Notes: generated by a model from the sequence alone, not told the origin. DNA of 64,000 nucleotides from Streptomyces sp. ISL-100 (GCF_018614615.1 NZ_JAGGOK010000111.1:18166-82165), one strand, 5' to 3'. Shown: positions 35,855 to 45,259, numbered from the stretch's first letter. Numbers and translations: made by a program.

Positions 35855-36952
35855 ATGAGGGGCTTGGGGAAGACGAGACGGATGGTTTCGCTGGGACTGT
35901 GCGGGGCGGCGCTGGCAGCAGCCTTAGCGGCGTCGGCGCAGGCGAACGTACAGGCGAACGTGCAAACGAACGGGAACGCGCCCGGCTGGCAGCTGAAGGA
36001 CACCGGTAAGAACGACGTACGGTTCCGGGGCCTGGCTGCGGTCAGCAGGAAGACCGCGTGGGTGGCGGGATCAAAGGGCACGGTGCTGCGTACGTCTGAC
36101 GGCGGCCGCACCTGGCGCGATGTATCGCCGCTGAGCGCAGGGGGGCTGGAGTTTCGCGACATCGAGGCTTTCGATGCCCGGCGCGCTGTGGTGTTGGCGA
36201 TCGGCGAGGGGGAGGCGTCCAGGGTCTTCCGTACGGCGGACGGCGGCGAGACCTGGACCGAGACCTTCCGCAACACCGACCCGAGGGCTTTCTACGACTG
36301 CGTCACCTTCTTCGACAGCCGCAACGGTCTCGCGATGAGCGACCCGGTCGACGGCAAGTACCGCATCCTGTCCACCGGCGACGGCGGCAAGTCGTGGACC
36401 GTCCTGCCGAACGCGGGCATGCCGGCTGCGGAGCCCGGCGAGGCGGGGTTCGCGGCGAGCGGCCAGTGCCTGGTCAGCGCCGGGCCACGGGACGTATGGC
36501 TCGCCACGGGCGGCGGCGCCACGGGCCGGGTGCTGCACTCCGCCGACCGCGGCCTGACCTGGACCGCCACGGATGCCACCATCCCGGCGGGCGACCCGGC
36601 GCGCGGCGTGTTCGGCCTCGCCTTCCGCGACCGCGACCACGGCATCGCGGTCGGCGGCGACTACCGCGCGGGCCAGGCGTCACCCAAGGCGGCGGCGGTG
36701 ACCGCCGACGGCGGCACGACCTGGCACCGGTCGAAGACGCCACCGCCGGCATACCGCTCGGGCGTGACCTGGCTGCCGCACACCAAGTCCGGCGCGCTGG
36801 CGGTCGGCCCCACGGGGACGGACCTCACACTGGACGGCGGCCGCAACTGGCGAACGATCGACACCGGCTCGTACGACACGGTGGACTGCGCACCCGACTT
36901 CGGCTGCTGGGCATCGGGCGAAAAGGGCCGAGTGGCCCGCCTCCAGCTCTGA
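35855..36952 (+). CDS. secreted YCF48/BNR-repeat propeller protein
   Basis: 365 aa from ATG 35855, with a signal peptide (MVSLGLCGAALAAALAASAQA) and a short imperfect QANVQANVQTN run. Repeated blades follow with the Asp-box-like motif (TSDGGRTWRD, TADGGETWTE, STGDGGKSWTV, SADRGLTWTA, TADGGTTWHR, TLDGGRNWRT). This is the BNR/YCF48 fold seen in photosystem II assembly factors and in many actinobacterial secreted proteins annotated as oxidoreductases. No catalytic site is visible; a binding role outside the cell is likely. Two Cys near the C-terminus (VDCAPDFGCW) may form a disulfide. Confidence 0.8.
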   Translation: MRGLGKTRRMVSLGLCGAALAAALAASAQANVQANVQTNGNAPGWQLKDTGKNDVRFRGLAAVSRKTAWVAGSKGTVLRTSDGGRTWRDVSPLSAGGLEFRDIEAFDARRAVVLAIGEGEASRVFRTADGGETWTETFRNTDPRAFYDCVTFFDSRNGLAMSDPVDGKYRILSTGDGGKSWTVLPNAGMPAAEPGEAGFAASGQCLVSAGPRDVWLATGGGATGRVLHSADRGLTWTATDATIPAGDPARGVFGLAFRDRDHGIAVGGDYRAGQASPKAAAVTADGGTTWHRSKTPPPAYRSGVTWLPHTKSGALAVGPTGTDLTLDGGRNWRTIDTGSYDTVDCAPDFGCWASGEKGRVARLQL

Positions 36953-37021
36953 CCGGCCCACCGCCTCGGGCGCCGGCGGCGGGACGGGCCGGCGTCTCGG
37001 ACGGGCGGTGGAGGCCGGCCT

Positions 37022-37965
37022 GCCCCCGGCGCTGCGACTTTGCCGAGTGCGGGGCGCTGCCCGGGGCCCCGGTCCTCAATCGCCGGACGGGCTGGTTTCC
37101 GGACCGGGGCGGAGGGGAGGGTGTCCCGCCATGTGGGGGCGCTGGTACTGAGTGGCCGGATGGGGGTTCCGCACCGCCGGAGGAGACCAAGTGGCCTGCC
37201 GCCTGCGGGCGCCGGCTGGGGCGCCGGCCCTCAACGGCCGGACGGGGTGGCTTCCGGATGGGGGTGGAGGCCCGGTTGCGCCGGCGTCTGCGGCTTTGCC
37301 GCGTGCGGGGCCGCTGCCCCGGGCGGGGGTGGGGCTGAGGCGCCCCGCCGTGTGTGGGGTGCTGGCTGGGGGCGCTGGTCCTCAATGGTCGGACGGGCTG
37401 GTTTCCGCACCGGGGGTGGAGGCCAGGTGCGCCGACGCTGCGACTTTGCCGCGTGCGGGGCGCTGCCCGGGGCCCCGGTGCTCAATCGCCGGACAGGCCG
37501 AAAGGTCGATGCATGCGGACAGTTCAGCCCCGAGTAGGGCCGCAGTTGCGCCGGGCAGGCCGTTCGCATCGGGCAAAGCCGAGCTCCGCCGGCCAGGTCA
37601 GGCTCCTGCTTGGCAGGGTTGCGATCCCGCCGGGCGAGTCCGGGCTTGCGTCGGGCGGGGGGAGCTCCTGGGTGGCTGGATCAGGCAGGCTCCGGCCGGG
37701 CTGGTTACGCGTCCGCCGGCCAGGGTCAGGTCCTTGCGGGAGGGCAAGTTCTGTCGGGTGAGTCCGGGCTTGCGGCGGGTCAGGCAAGCCGCTGCGTGGG
37801 TGGATCAAGTTCCGGTTCGGCAGGTCACGGCTCCGACGGCAAAGGCCCGGCCTTGGGCAGGCATGGCTCGGCCCTGTCGTCGGGGCAAGTCCTGCTCGGC
37901 ACTATCGAGCCCTTCCGGCGATTGAGGACATAACGCCCGTAGTGCGTCCGGGGCCCCAGACCTAT
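37022..37965. repeat. cluster of degenerate GC-rich intergenic repeats
   Basis: About 1 kb without a gene between convergent genes. Four or more copies of a 100-130-base unit recur near 37030, 37230, 37375 and 37440, sharing GACTTTGCCG(A/C)GTGCGGGGC, CCCGGGGCCCCGGT and CTCAATCGCCGGAC. From 37500 a second degenerate unit recurs (GGCGAGTCCGGGCTTGCG, GGTGAGTCCGGGCTTGCG). The right edge (37904-37960) is another copy of the TCCGGCG-TTGAGGAC family in plus orientation. Long open frames here are compositional. Confidence 0.7.
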
Positions 37966-37987
37966 GCCGGAGACCTACGCCGGAGAC

Positions 37988-38287
37988 CTACGCCGGCAAC
38001 TGCTGCCGGTACGGGGCCAGTCCCGGCGCCGTCTTCGTTGCCACGAATTCGGTGATCCGGTACGCGCAGACCCCCGCCACCGTGAACGGATCCGCCGCCG
38101 CGATCTCCTCTATCCGAGCCCGGTCGTCCGCGACGGCCAGAATCACTCCGCCGTCACGCGGCTGCTTTCGCCCCGAGGCGATGAAAACCCCCGCCTCGTA
38201 CTGCGCGTTCAGCCACGCCACATGCGCTTCCATCAGCTCGTCGACGCGCTCGACGGGTGCGGTGTAGGTCAACTCCAGTACGAACAT
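37988..38287 (-). CDS. YciI-family protein
   Basis: 99 aa. The YciI/DGPF fold pattern is present: MFVLELTYTAPVERVDELM with the conserved HVAWL, then ASGRKQPRDGGVILA and ADPFTVAGVCAYRITEF, including the conserved Asp-Pro-Phe. The family is of broadly unknown function, related to muconolactone isomerase. The start is 33 bases from the divergent endonuclease V start, so the two genes share a very short promoter region. Confidence 0.88.
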   Translation of the reverse strand: MFVLELTYTAPVERVDELMEAHVAWLNAQYEAGVFIASGRKQPRDGGVILAVADDRARIEEIAAADPFTVAGVCAYRITEFVATKTAPGLAPYRQQLPA

Positions 38288-38320
38288 GACCGCCAGGCTA
38301 CCGCGTACGCTCTGACGACT

Positions 38321-39022
38321 ATGAAGAGCCTCCGTGCCCCCGCCGACGAAGCCGAAGCCCGAGCGATCCAGGACGAACTCCGCACCCGGGTCGTACTCGA
38401 TGAGCCCGGACCGCCCCCCGGCACCGGCCTCGTCACGGGTGTGGACGTGGCGTACGACGACGAGCGTGACATCGTCGCCGCGGCGGCCGTCGTCCTCGAC
38501 GCCGCGACGCTCACCATCGTGGAGGAGGCCACGGCGGTCGGCCGCGTCGCCTTCCCCTACGTCCCCGGCCTGCTTGCCTTCCGGGAACTCCCCACGGTGC
38601 TCGCCGCCCTCGAATCCCTGACGGCGGACCCGGGCCTCGTGGTCTGCGACGGATACGGACAGGCTCACCCGCGCCGCTTCGGCCTGGCCAGTCACCTCGG
38701 CGTCGTGACGGGCCTCGCGACCATCGGCGTAGCCAAGAACCCCTTCACCTTCACCTACGAGCAGCCGGGCCCCCGCCGCGGCGCCGAGTCGCCCCTCCTC
38801 GACGAGGCGGGCGAAGAAGTGGGCCGCGCGCTGCGCACCCAGGACGGCGTGAAGCCGGTCTTCGTCTCCGTCGGCCACCGCGTGAGCCTGGACAACGCCT
38901 GCGCGCACACACTGCGCCTCGCGCCCGGCTTCCGGCTCCCGGAGTCGACGCGCGCGGCGGACGCTCTGTGCCGCCGTGCCCTGCGCGATGCGATTGGTGC
39001 GGATTTCGGAACAACCACGTAA
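38321..39022 (+). CDS. nfi: endonuclease V (deoxyinosine endonuclease)
   Basis: 233 aa from ATG 38321. The metal-binding triad is in place at the usual spacing: Asp42 in TGVDVAY, Glu89 in LLAFREL and Asp110 in VVCDGYGQAHPRRFGLASHLG. It nicks DNA one base 3' of deoxyinosine, repairing adenine deamination. Divergent from the YciI gene. Confidence 0.93.
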   Translation: MKSLRAPADEAEARAIQDELRTRVVLDEPGPPPGTGLVTGVDVAYDDERDIVAAAAVVLDAATLTIVEEATAVGRVAFPYVPGLLAFRELPTVLAALESLTADPGLVVCDGYGQAHPRRFGLASHLGVVTGLATIGVAKNPFTFTYEQPGPRRGAESPLLDEAGEEVGRALRTQDGVKPVFVSVGHRVSLDNACAHTLRLAPGFRLPESTRAADALCRRALRDAIGADFGTTT

Positions 39023-39073
39023 CTGAGTATCTGTACGGATGTTTGAACAGGCGCAATGGGACAAGGTGATCGT

Positions 39074-39295
39074 ATGACTGCATACACGCGCCCTGAGTAC
39101 CTCGACCACCTGGACCACCTCGACCACTTCGACCACCCCACACACCCCGGGCCGCCCAGGCCGGCGGTCGAATCTGTGACCGTCCACCGCGCCGGTCGCC
39201 GTACGAACATGGTCATTCTGGTCGGCGGCCTGGCCGCACTCGCGTGGACCGGCGGGATGATCTACACCATCGCGGGCTGGATCAGCGGTAGCTGA
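39074..39295 (+). CDS. small His/Asp-rich single-pass membrane protein
   Basis: 73 aa from ATG 39074, with AAGGTGA 6 bases upstream. The N-terminus contains a repeated Asp-His run (YLDHLDHLDHFDHPTHP), then a basic stretch and one membrane helix (MVILVGGLAALAWTGGMIY). The Asp/His cluster could bind metal; that is a guess from composition. The repeat is also visible in DNA as reiterated GACCACCT. Not recognised as a named family. Confidence 0.7.
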   Translation: MTAYTRPEYLDHLDHLDHFDHPTHPGPPRPAVESVTVHRAGRRTNMVILVGGLAALAWTGGMIYTIAGWISGS

Positions 39296-39311
39296 AGGCA
39301 CCTCGCACGCG

Positions 39312-40499
39312 TCACTCCCGCACGGCCGCGACCCGGAACCTCACCCCCGCCGCCATCAGCCGCTTCAGCAGTGCGTCGCCCATCGCCACCGCCGTCGTCA
39401 CCTGCCCGGACGTCGCAGGCAGCTCGTCGAAGGCCAGGCACAGTACCGATTCGGCCAGCATCTTCGCCGTCTCGTCGTAGCCGGGGTCGCCCCCCGACAC
39501 CTCGGTGAACACCCGGCGCCCGCCGCCCTCGCCGACGAAGCGCACGGTGAACCAACTCCGGCCCCTGCGTTCCTCATCGGGCCCCGAACCCGCCGCGTAC
39601 CGGCTCATCAGCCACGCGCGCGCCGCCGGGATCTGAGCCAGCGCGAACGCGGTCCCCACCGCCGCCACCCCGCCGACCGCGACCGGCAGCCACTTCACCG
39701 CCGCGTAGTGCCGGTAGCGGAAGTCCGGCCCGTACCGATCGAGCGCGGCCGCCGAACGGGCCACCACCTGCGGGTCGATGGTCGCCAGCGGCAGCGCCCA
39801 CGTCCCCGTCTCGCGGCTGCGCCGCGGCGCACCGATCGGGGCCCGCGCCCGCCGCCCCACCAGCCTCGGCTCGGACAGCCGCCGCTCCTTCGCGGCCCGC
39901 AGCGTCTGCCGCCCGCGCCCGAACGCGGTCATCGCGGAGGCGAAGGTGCCGCCCGAGAACATCGCGTTGGAGCGTACGAACCCGTCGATGCGCAGCGGTA
40001 CGCCCTCTGGTAGCTGCTTGACCGTGAAGTACACGCCGAGGTCGTGCGGGATCGAGTCGAAGCCGCACGCGTGCACGATCCGCGCCCCCGTCTCCCGCGC
40101 CCGCGCGTCGTACGCCAGATACATCCGGTCGGCGAACTCCGGCTCGCCCGACAGGTCCGCGTAGTCCGTCCCCGCGTCGGCGCAGGCGGCGACGAGCTCT
40201 TCGCCGTACAGGACGTACGGGCCGACAGTCGTCGCCAGCACCCGCGTGCTGCCGGCGAGTTCGCGCAGCGATGCGGGGTCAGCCGCGTCGGCGTGCAGGA
40301 TGGGAAGGGTCGCACAGGCCGGATTGACCGCGATGAGCCGCTCGCGCAGCTTCTCCAGCTTTGCGGGGCTACGCCCGGCTATCGCCCAGCGGCAGTCGGC
40401 CGGTGCGTGCGCGGCGAGGTACTCCGCGGTCAGTTCCCCGACGAAGCCCGTGGCCCCGAAAAGCACGATGTCGTACGTGCGCCGAACCGTCTCGTTCAT
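39312..40499 (-). CDS. saccharopine-dehydrogenase-like / trans-acting enoyl-reductase family protein
   Basis: 395 aa. The N-terminal Rossmann motif is IVLFGATGFVGELTAEYLA, followed by WAIAGRS for NADP binding. The rest (AAVKWLPVAVGG..., GPDEERRGRSWFTVRF) matches the actinobacterial family that includes the mycobacterial trans-acting enoyl reductase Rv2953. It likely reduces an acyl or lipid intermediate. Divergent from the beta-oxidation operon (132 bases between starts), with two palindromic motifs in the gap, so possibly co-regulated with fatty-acid use. A central helix (ALAQIPAARAWL) may contact membrane. Confidence 0.78.
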   Translation of the reverse strand: MNETVRRTYDIVLFGATGFVGELTAEYLAAHAPADCRWAIAGRSPAKLEKLRERLIAVNPACATLPILHADAADPASLRELAGSTRVLATTVGPYVLYGEELVAACADAGTDYADLSGEPEFADRMYLAYDARARETGARIVHACGFDSIPHDLGVYFTVKQLPEGVPLRIDGFVRSNAMFSGGTFASAMTAFGRGRQTLRAAKERRLSEPRLVGRRARAPIGAPRRSRETGTWALPLATIDPQVVARSAAALDRYGPDFRYRHYAAVKWLPVAVGGVAAVGTAFALAQIPAARAWLMSRYAAGSGPDEERRGRSWFTVRFVGEGGGRRVFTEVSGGDPGYDETAKMLAESVLCLAFDELPATSGQVTTAVAMGDALLKRLMAAGVRFRVAAVRE

Positions 40500-40536
40500 G
40501 GGGGCAGAGGGTAGCGGTGATCGCCGGTAAAAAGAA

Positions 40537-40548
40537 CTAAGCGCTTGC
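40537..40548. promoter_or_regulatory. AAGCGCTT palindrome, candidate TetR-type operator
   Basis: ACTAAGCGCTTGCT around 40536-40549 has a perfect 8-base dyad core (40539-40546). It lies between the divergent enoyl-reductase-like gene and the beta-oxidation operon. Similar motifs are known as sites for TetR-family regulators of lipid catabolism in actinobacteria. Confidence 0.5.
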
Positions 40549-40593
40549 TCGCCCCAAGGGCTTGTGCAGAGTGGAACACGTTCTTAGCATCAT

Positions 40594-40606
40594 TGATGTT
40601 ACATCA
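40594..40606. promoter_or_regulatory. TGATGT-T-ACATCA palindrome upstream of the beta-oxidation operon
   Basis: A perfect 13-base dyad ends 25 bases before the first ATG of the operon. It is placed to block or activate initiation of that operon. Confidence 0.5.
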
Positions 40607-40631
40607 GTTGTGTCACATTGCTGGGGGCTTG

Positions 40632-41780
40632 ATGACAGCGACAGGGAACGGCCCGCTCTCCGGAGTGCGCGTGGTGGAACTGGCGGGAATCGGCCCCGGC
40701 CCCTTCGCCGCCATGCTCCTCGCCGACCTCGGCGCCGACGTGGTCCGCGTGGACCGCCCCGGCGGCGCGGGCCTGGGCATTGATCCGGCGTACGACCTCA
40801 CCAACCGCAACAAGCGCTCGGTGATCGTCGACCTCAAGTCCGCCACCGGACCGGCCCAGGTGCTCGACCTCGTCGAGCGCGCCGACGTACTCATCGAGGG
40901 CTACCGCCCCGGCGTCGCCGAGCGCCTCGGAGTCGGCCCCGACGCCTGCCTGGCCCGAAATCCGCGGCTTGTGTACGGGCGGATGACGGGCTGGGGCCAG
41001 GAGGGCCCGCTTACTCAGCGCGCCGGCCACGACATCGCGTACATCGCCCTCACCGGCACACTCGGCATGTTCGGCAAGCCGGACGAGCCGCCCACCGTCC
41101 CCGCGAACCTCGTCGGCGACTACGCGGGCGGTTCGCTCTATCTCGTCATCGGCGTCCTCGCGGCGCTCCAGCACGCCCGTACGGAAGGTGGCGCCGGCCA
41201 GGTCGTCGACGCCGCGATCGTGGACGGCGCGGCCCATCTCGCCACGATGATTCACGGGATGGTGGCGGCCGGCGGGTGGCAGGACCGGCGCGCGTCCAAT
41301 CTTCTCGACGGCGGATGTCCCTTCTACGGCAATTACGAGACATCGGACGGCCAGTACATGGCGGTGGGCGCGCTGGAGCCCCAGTTCTACGCCGAGTTCA
41401 CCCGCCTCCTCGGACTCGACAAGGCCGAGGCGGACGCCCGCCGCGACATGGCCCGCTGGGGCGAGCTGCGCGACGTGATCGCCGCCCGCTTCAGGACGAA
41501 GACGCGCGACGAGTGGACCGCCGCCTTCGAGGGCTCCGACGCCTGCGTCGCCCCCGTCCTCTCCCTGCGCGAGGCCCCCTCCCACCCGCACCTCGCAGCC
41601 CGTTCCACCTTCATCACCCACGGCGGCATCACGCAGCCCGCGCCCGCGCCGCGCTTCTCGGCCACGCCGGGGGCCGTGCGTTGCGGCCCTGCCCGGCCCG
41701 GCGCGGACACTGCCGAAGTGGCCCGCGACTGGGACGTACCAAGCATCGAGAAGGTCATCGACGAGGACGGCGCCCAATAA
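40632..41780 (+). CDS. family III CoA-transferase / alpha-methylacyl-CoA racemase-like
   Basis: 382 aa from ATG 40632, preceded by CTGGGGG. CaiB/BaiF hallmarks: GVRVVELAGIGPGPFAAMLLADLGADVVRVDRP near the N-terminus (shown here in part: VVELAGIGPGPFAAMLLAD), the catalytic-Asp region with HDIAYIALTG, and YLVIGVLAALQHA. It moves CoA between acyl groups or inverts 2-methylacyl-CoA so that branched chains can enter beta-oxidation. First gene of a five-gene operon; the next start follows its stop directly. Confidence 0.88.
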   Translation: MTATGNGPLSGVRVVELAGIGPGPFAAMLLADLGADVVRVDRPGGAGLGIDPAYDLTNRNKRSVIVDLKSATGPAQVLDLVERADVLIEGYRPGVAERLGVGPDACLARNPRLVYGRMTGWGQEGPLTQRAGHDIAYIALTGTLGMFGKPDEPPTVPANLVGDYAGGSLYLVIGVLAALQHARTEGGAGQVVDAAIVDGAAHLATMIHGMVAAGGWQDRRASNLLDGGCPFYGNYETSDGQYMAVGALEPQFYAEFTRLLGLDKAEADARRDMARWGELRDVIAARFRTKTRDEWTAAFEGSDACVAPVLSLREAPSHPHLAARSTFITHGGITQPAPAPRFSATPGAVRCGPARPGADTAEVARDWDVPSIEKVIDEDGAQ

Positions 41781-42806
41781 ATGGAACTCTCCCTGCCGCT
41801 CAACTACGCGGGCGACCCGCGCGCCGCCTGCGACCAGGTCGCCGCGCTGGAGTCGGCCGGCCTGGACGCCGTCTGGGTGGCCGAGGCGTACGGCTTCGAC
41901 TCCCCGACGATCATGGGCTATCTGGCGGCCCGAACCGAGCGCATGAAAATCGGCGCCGCGATCCTCAACGTCTACTCCCGCACCCCCGCCCTCATCGCCC
42001 AGACCGGCGCCGGACTCGACGCGATCTCCGGCGGCCGGGCGCTGCTCGGGCTCGGCGCCTCGGGCCCGCAGGTCGTCGAGGGCTGGCACGGCAAGCCGTA
42101 CGACAAGCCGCTCGGCCGTACCCGCGAAACCGTCGAACTGTGCCGCCGCATCTGGAAGCGCGAGGTCATCGACCACCACGGCATCACCGACATGCCGCTG
42201 CCCAAGGAAAAGGGCGGCAAGCTCGGCAAGCCGCTCAAGATCCTCACCAGGCCCGTCCGCGACGAGATCCCTGTTTACGTCGCCTCGCTCGGCCCGGCCA
42301 ACGTGAAGCTGACCGCCGAGATCGCCGACGGCTGGCTGCCGACGCTCTTCCTCCCGGAGAAGGCCCAGCAGGTGTGGGGAAGCGCCTTGGCCGAGGGCGC
42401 CGCGCAGCGCGACCCCTCCCTCGGCCCGCTCCAGACCGTGGCCGGCGGACTGCTCGCCATCGGCGAGGACGCGGCGGCCGCACGGGACCTGGCCCGCCCG
42501 CAGATCGCGCTGTACGTCGGCGGGATGGGCGCCAGGGGCAAGAACTTCTACAACGACCTCGCCGTCGCCTACGGCTACGAGGCCGAAGCCGCGAAGATCC
42601 AGGACCTCTACCTCTCCGGGAAGAAGAAGGAAGCGGAGGCCGCCGTCCCCGACGAGTTCTGCGAACTCATGTCGCTGTGCGGTCCCGAGAGTTACGTACG
42701 TGAGCGTGTCGAGGCGTTCCGCGCGGCGGGCGTCACCATGCTCAACGTCATTCCCGTCGGCCCCGAGCCGGCCAAGTTGATCGAAACCGTCAAGGGCTGG
42801 CTGTAG
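41781..42806 (+). CDS. LLM-class (F420-dependent) oxidoreductase
   Basis: 341 aa, ATG directly after the previous stop. A luciferase-like TIM barrel: MELSLPLNYAGDPRAACDQV, LDAVWVAEAYGFDSPTIMGY, RMKIGAAILNVYSRTPALIA and LGASGPQVVEGWHG are typical of F420-dependent LLM enzymes. It reduces or oxidises an acyl or alcohol substrate with F420. Its place in a CoA-thioester operon suggests a step on an unusual fatty or branched acyl chain; the substrate is unknown. Confidence 0.87.
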   Translation: MELSLPLNYAGDPRAACDQVAALESAGLDAVWVAEAYGFDSPTIMGYLAARTERMKIGAAILNVYSRTPALIAQTGAGLDAISGGRALLGLGASGPQVVEGWHGKPYDKPLGRTRETVELCRRIWKREVIDHHGITDMPLPKEKGGKLGKPLKILTRPVRDEIPVYVASLGPANVKLTAEIADGWLPTLFLPEKAQQVWGSALAEGAAQRDPSLGPLQTVAGGLLAIGEDAAAARDLARPQIALYVGGMGARGKNFYNDLAVAYGYEAEAAKIQDLYLSGKKKEAEAAVPDEFCELMSLCGPESYVRERVEAFRAAGVTMLNVIPVGPEPAKLIETVKGWL

Positions 42807-42821
42807 AGGCAGGAGACAGAG

Positions 42822-43964
42822 TTGAAGCGTCAGATCTTCACCGCGGAGCACGAGGCCTTCCGGGAGACGGTGCGCACCTTCCTGGCGAAGGAAGTGACGC
42901 CGTACTACGAACAATGGGAGAAGGACGGCATCGTCAGCCGCGAGGCGTGGCTGGCGGCAGGAAAGCAGGGGCTGCTCGGTCTCGCCGTACCGGAGGAGTA
43001 CGGGGGCGGCGGGAACGCCGACTTCCGCTACAGCGCCGTACTGGCCGAGGAGTTCACCCGCGCGGGCGCCGCCGGGCTCGCGCTCGGGCTGCACAACGAC
43101 ATCATCGGCCCGTACCTCACCGGCCTTGCGACCGACGAGCAGAAGCGGCGCTGGCTGCCCGGCTTCTGCTCCGGCGAGACGATCACCGCCATCGCGATGA
43201 CCGAGCCGGGCGCGGGCTCCGACCTCCAGGGAATCGTCACGACGGCCGAGGACCGGGGCGACCACTGGGTGCTCAACGGCTCGAAGACCTTCATCTCCAA
43301 CGGCATTCTCGCCGACCTGGTGATCGTCGTCGCCAAGACCTCGCCCGAGGGCGGCGCCAAGGGCCTGTCCCTGCTCGTCGTGGAGCGCGGCGCCGAAGGC
43401 TTCGAGCGCGGGCGCAATCTCGACAAGATCGGCCAGAAGTCCCAGGACACCGCCGAGCTCTTCTTCAACGACGTACGCGTCCCGAAGGAGAACCTGCTCG
43501 GCGAGCTCGACGGCGCCTTCATCCATCTGATGACCAACCTGGCACAGGAGCGCATGGGCATCGCGGTCGCCGGGATCGCCGCGGCCGAGCACCTGCTGGA
43601 GATCACCACGACGTACGTCAAGGAGCGCGAGGCGTTCGGGCGGCCGCTGTCCAAGCTCCAGTACATCCGCTTCGAGATCGCGGAGATGGCCACCGAGTGC
43701 GCCGTCACCCGTACGTTCCTCGACCGCTGCATCGTCGACCACTCGAACGGGGAGCTCGACGCGGTCCACGCGTCGATGGCCAAGTGGTGGGCCACCGAAC
43801 TCCAGAAGCGGGTGGCCGACCGCTGCCTGCAACTGCACGGCGGATACGGCTATATGACCGAATATCGCGTCGCGAAGGCCTTCACTGACGGCCGTATCCA
43901 GACGATTTACGGTGGTACGACCGAGATCATGAAGGAAATCATCGGCCGGTCGCTGCTCGCCTGA
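42822..43964 (+). CDS. acyl-CoA dehydrogenase
   Basis: 380 aa from TTG 42822, with AGGAGA 7 bases upstream. The signatures are present: ITAIAMTEPGAGSDLQGI, and the C-terminal QLHGGYGYMTEY with RIQTIYGGTTEIMKEIIG, which includes the catalytic-base region. It forms the alpha-beta double bond of acyl-CoA and passes electrons to ETF. Third gene of the operon. Confidence 0.93.
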   Translation: MKRQIFTAEHEAFRETVRTFLAKEVTPYYEQWEKDGIVSREAWLAAGKQGLLGLAVPEEYGGGGNADFRYSAVLAEEFTRAGAAGLALGLHNDIIGPYLTGLATDEQKRRWLPGFCSGETITAIAMTEPGAGSDLQGIVTTAEDRGDHWVLNGSKTFISNGILADLVIVVAKTSPEGGAKGLSLLVVERGAEGFERGRNLDKIGQKSQDTAELFFNDVRVPKENLLGELDGAFIHLMTNLAQERMGIAVAGIAAAEHLLEITTTYVKEREAFGRPLSKLQYIRFEIAEMATECAVTRTFLDRCIVDHSNGELDAVHASMAKWWATELQKRVADRCLQLHGGYGYMTEYRVAKAFTDGRIQTIYGGTTEIMKEIIGRSLLA

Positions 43965-44008
43965 CTCTCCCTGTTGTCACGTCACGTAATCCTCGAAAGG
44001 CTGCTGTC

Positions 44009-45223
44009 TTGAGTACCGAAGCGTTTGTGTACGACGCGATCCGCACCCCGCGCGGACGCGGCAAGGCCAATGGCGCCCTGCACGGCACCAAGCCGATCGA
44101 CCTCGTCGTCGGCCTCATCCACGAAGTGACCCGGCGCTTCCCCGGCCTGGACCCGGCAGCCATCGACGACATCGTGCTGGGCGTCGTCGGCCCCGTCGGG
44201 GACCAGGGCTCGGACATCGCCCGTACCGCCGCGATCGCCGCCGGACTGCCGGACACGGTCGCCGGCGTACAGGAGAACCGCTTCTGCGCCTCGGGCCTGG
44301 AGGCCGTCAACCTGGCCGCCATGAAGGTACGTTCGGGCTGGGAGGACCTGGTCCTCGCGGGCGGCGTCGAGTCGATGTCGCGCGTCCCGATGGGCTCGGA
44401 CGGCGGCGCCTGGTTCGCCGACCCGATGACCAACTTCGAGAACGGCTTCGTCCCGCAGGGCATCGGCGCCGACCTCATCGCGACCATCGAGGGCTATTCA
44501 CGGCGTGACGTCGACGAGTACGCCGCGATGTCGCAGGAGCGGGCCGCCGCTGCCTGGAAGGACAGCCGCTTCGAGCGCTCCGTCGTCCCCGTCCGGGACC
44601 GCAACGGCCTGGTCGTCCTCGACCACGACGAGCACATGCGCCCCGGTACGACGGCCGATTCGCTGGCCTCGCTCAAGCCGTCGTTCGCCGCGATCGGCGA
44701 CATGGGCGGCTTCGACGCGGTGGCGCTCCAGAAGTACCACTGGGTCGAGAAGATCGACCACGTACACCACGCGGGCAACTCGTCCGGCATCGTCGACGGC
44801 GCGGCACTCGTCGCGATCGGGACCAAGGAGGTCGGTGAGCGCTACGGCCTCACCCCCCGCGCCCGTATCGTCTCGGCGGCCGTCTCCGGCTCCGAGCCCA
44901 CCATCATGCTGACGGGCCCCGCGCCCGCCACCCGCAAGGCGCTCGCCAAGGCGGGCCTGACCATCGACGACATCGACCTCGTCGAGATCAACGAGGCTTT
45001 CGCGGGCGTCGTCCTGCGCTTCGCCAAGGACATGGGGCTCTCCCTCGACAAGATCAACGTCAATGGCGGCGCCATCGCCATGGGCCACCCGCTGGGCGCC
45101 ACCGGCGCGATGATCCTCGGCACCCTCGTCGACGAGCTGGAGCGACAGGACAAGCGGTACGGCCTCGCCACCCTGTGCGTCGGCGGCGGCATGGGTATCG
45201 CCACCGTCGTCGAGCGTGTCTGA
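44009..45223 (+). CDS. acetyl-CoA C-acyltransferase (thiolase)
   Basis: 404 aa from TTG 44009, with GAAAGG upstream. The nucleophilic Cys is in VQENRFCASGLEAVNLA (about 92). The C-terminal His and Cys motifs are NVNGGAIAMGHPLGATGA and LATLCVGGGMG. It cleaves 3-ketoacyl-CoA to acetyl-CoA, the last beta-oxidation step. It lies just before the FadB-like gene, giving the two subunits of a trifunctional complex. Confidence 0.94.
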   Translation: MSTEAFVYDAIRTPRGRGKANGALHGTKPIDLVVGLIHEVTRRFPGLDPAAIDDIVLGVVGPVGDQGSDIARTAAIAAGLPDTVAGVQENRFCASGLEAVNLAAMKVRSGWEDLVLAGGVESMSRVPMGSDGGAWFADPMTNFENGFVPQGIGADLIATIEGYSRRDVDEYAAMSQERAAAAWKDSRFERSVVPVRDRNGLVVLDHDEHMRPGTTADSLASLKPSFAAIGDMGGFDAVALQKYHWVEKIDHVHHAGNSSGIVDGAALVAIGTKEVGERYGLTPRARIVSAAVSGSEPTIMLTGPAPATRKALAKAGLTIDDIDLVEINEAFAGVVLRFAKDMGLSLDKINVNGGAIAMGHPLGATGAMILGTLVDELERQDKRYGLATLCVGGGMGIATVVERV

Positions 45224-45259
45224 CCGTCCCGTCCCCACCCCTTACGGAGAACCCACAGC

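Noticed and set aside
35670..36276. Upstream extension of the SsgA-like gene
   Set aside because: The extension is antisense to the secreted YCF48-type gene, and a good ribosome site precedes GTG 35670.
37040..37925. Long open frames in the repeat cluster
   Set aside because: They arise from GC-rich repeats, differ in frame between copies, and lack ribosome sites and domains.
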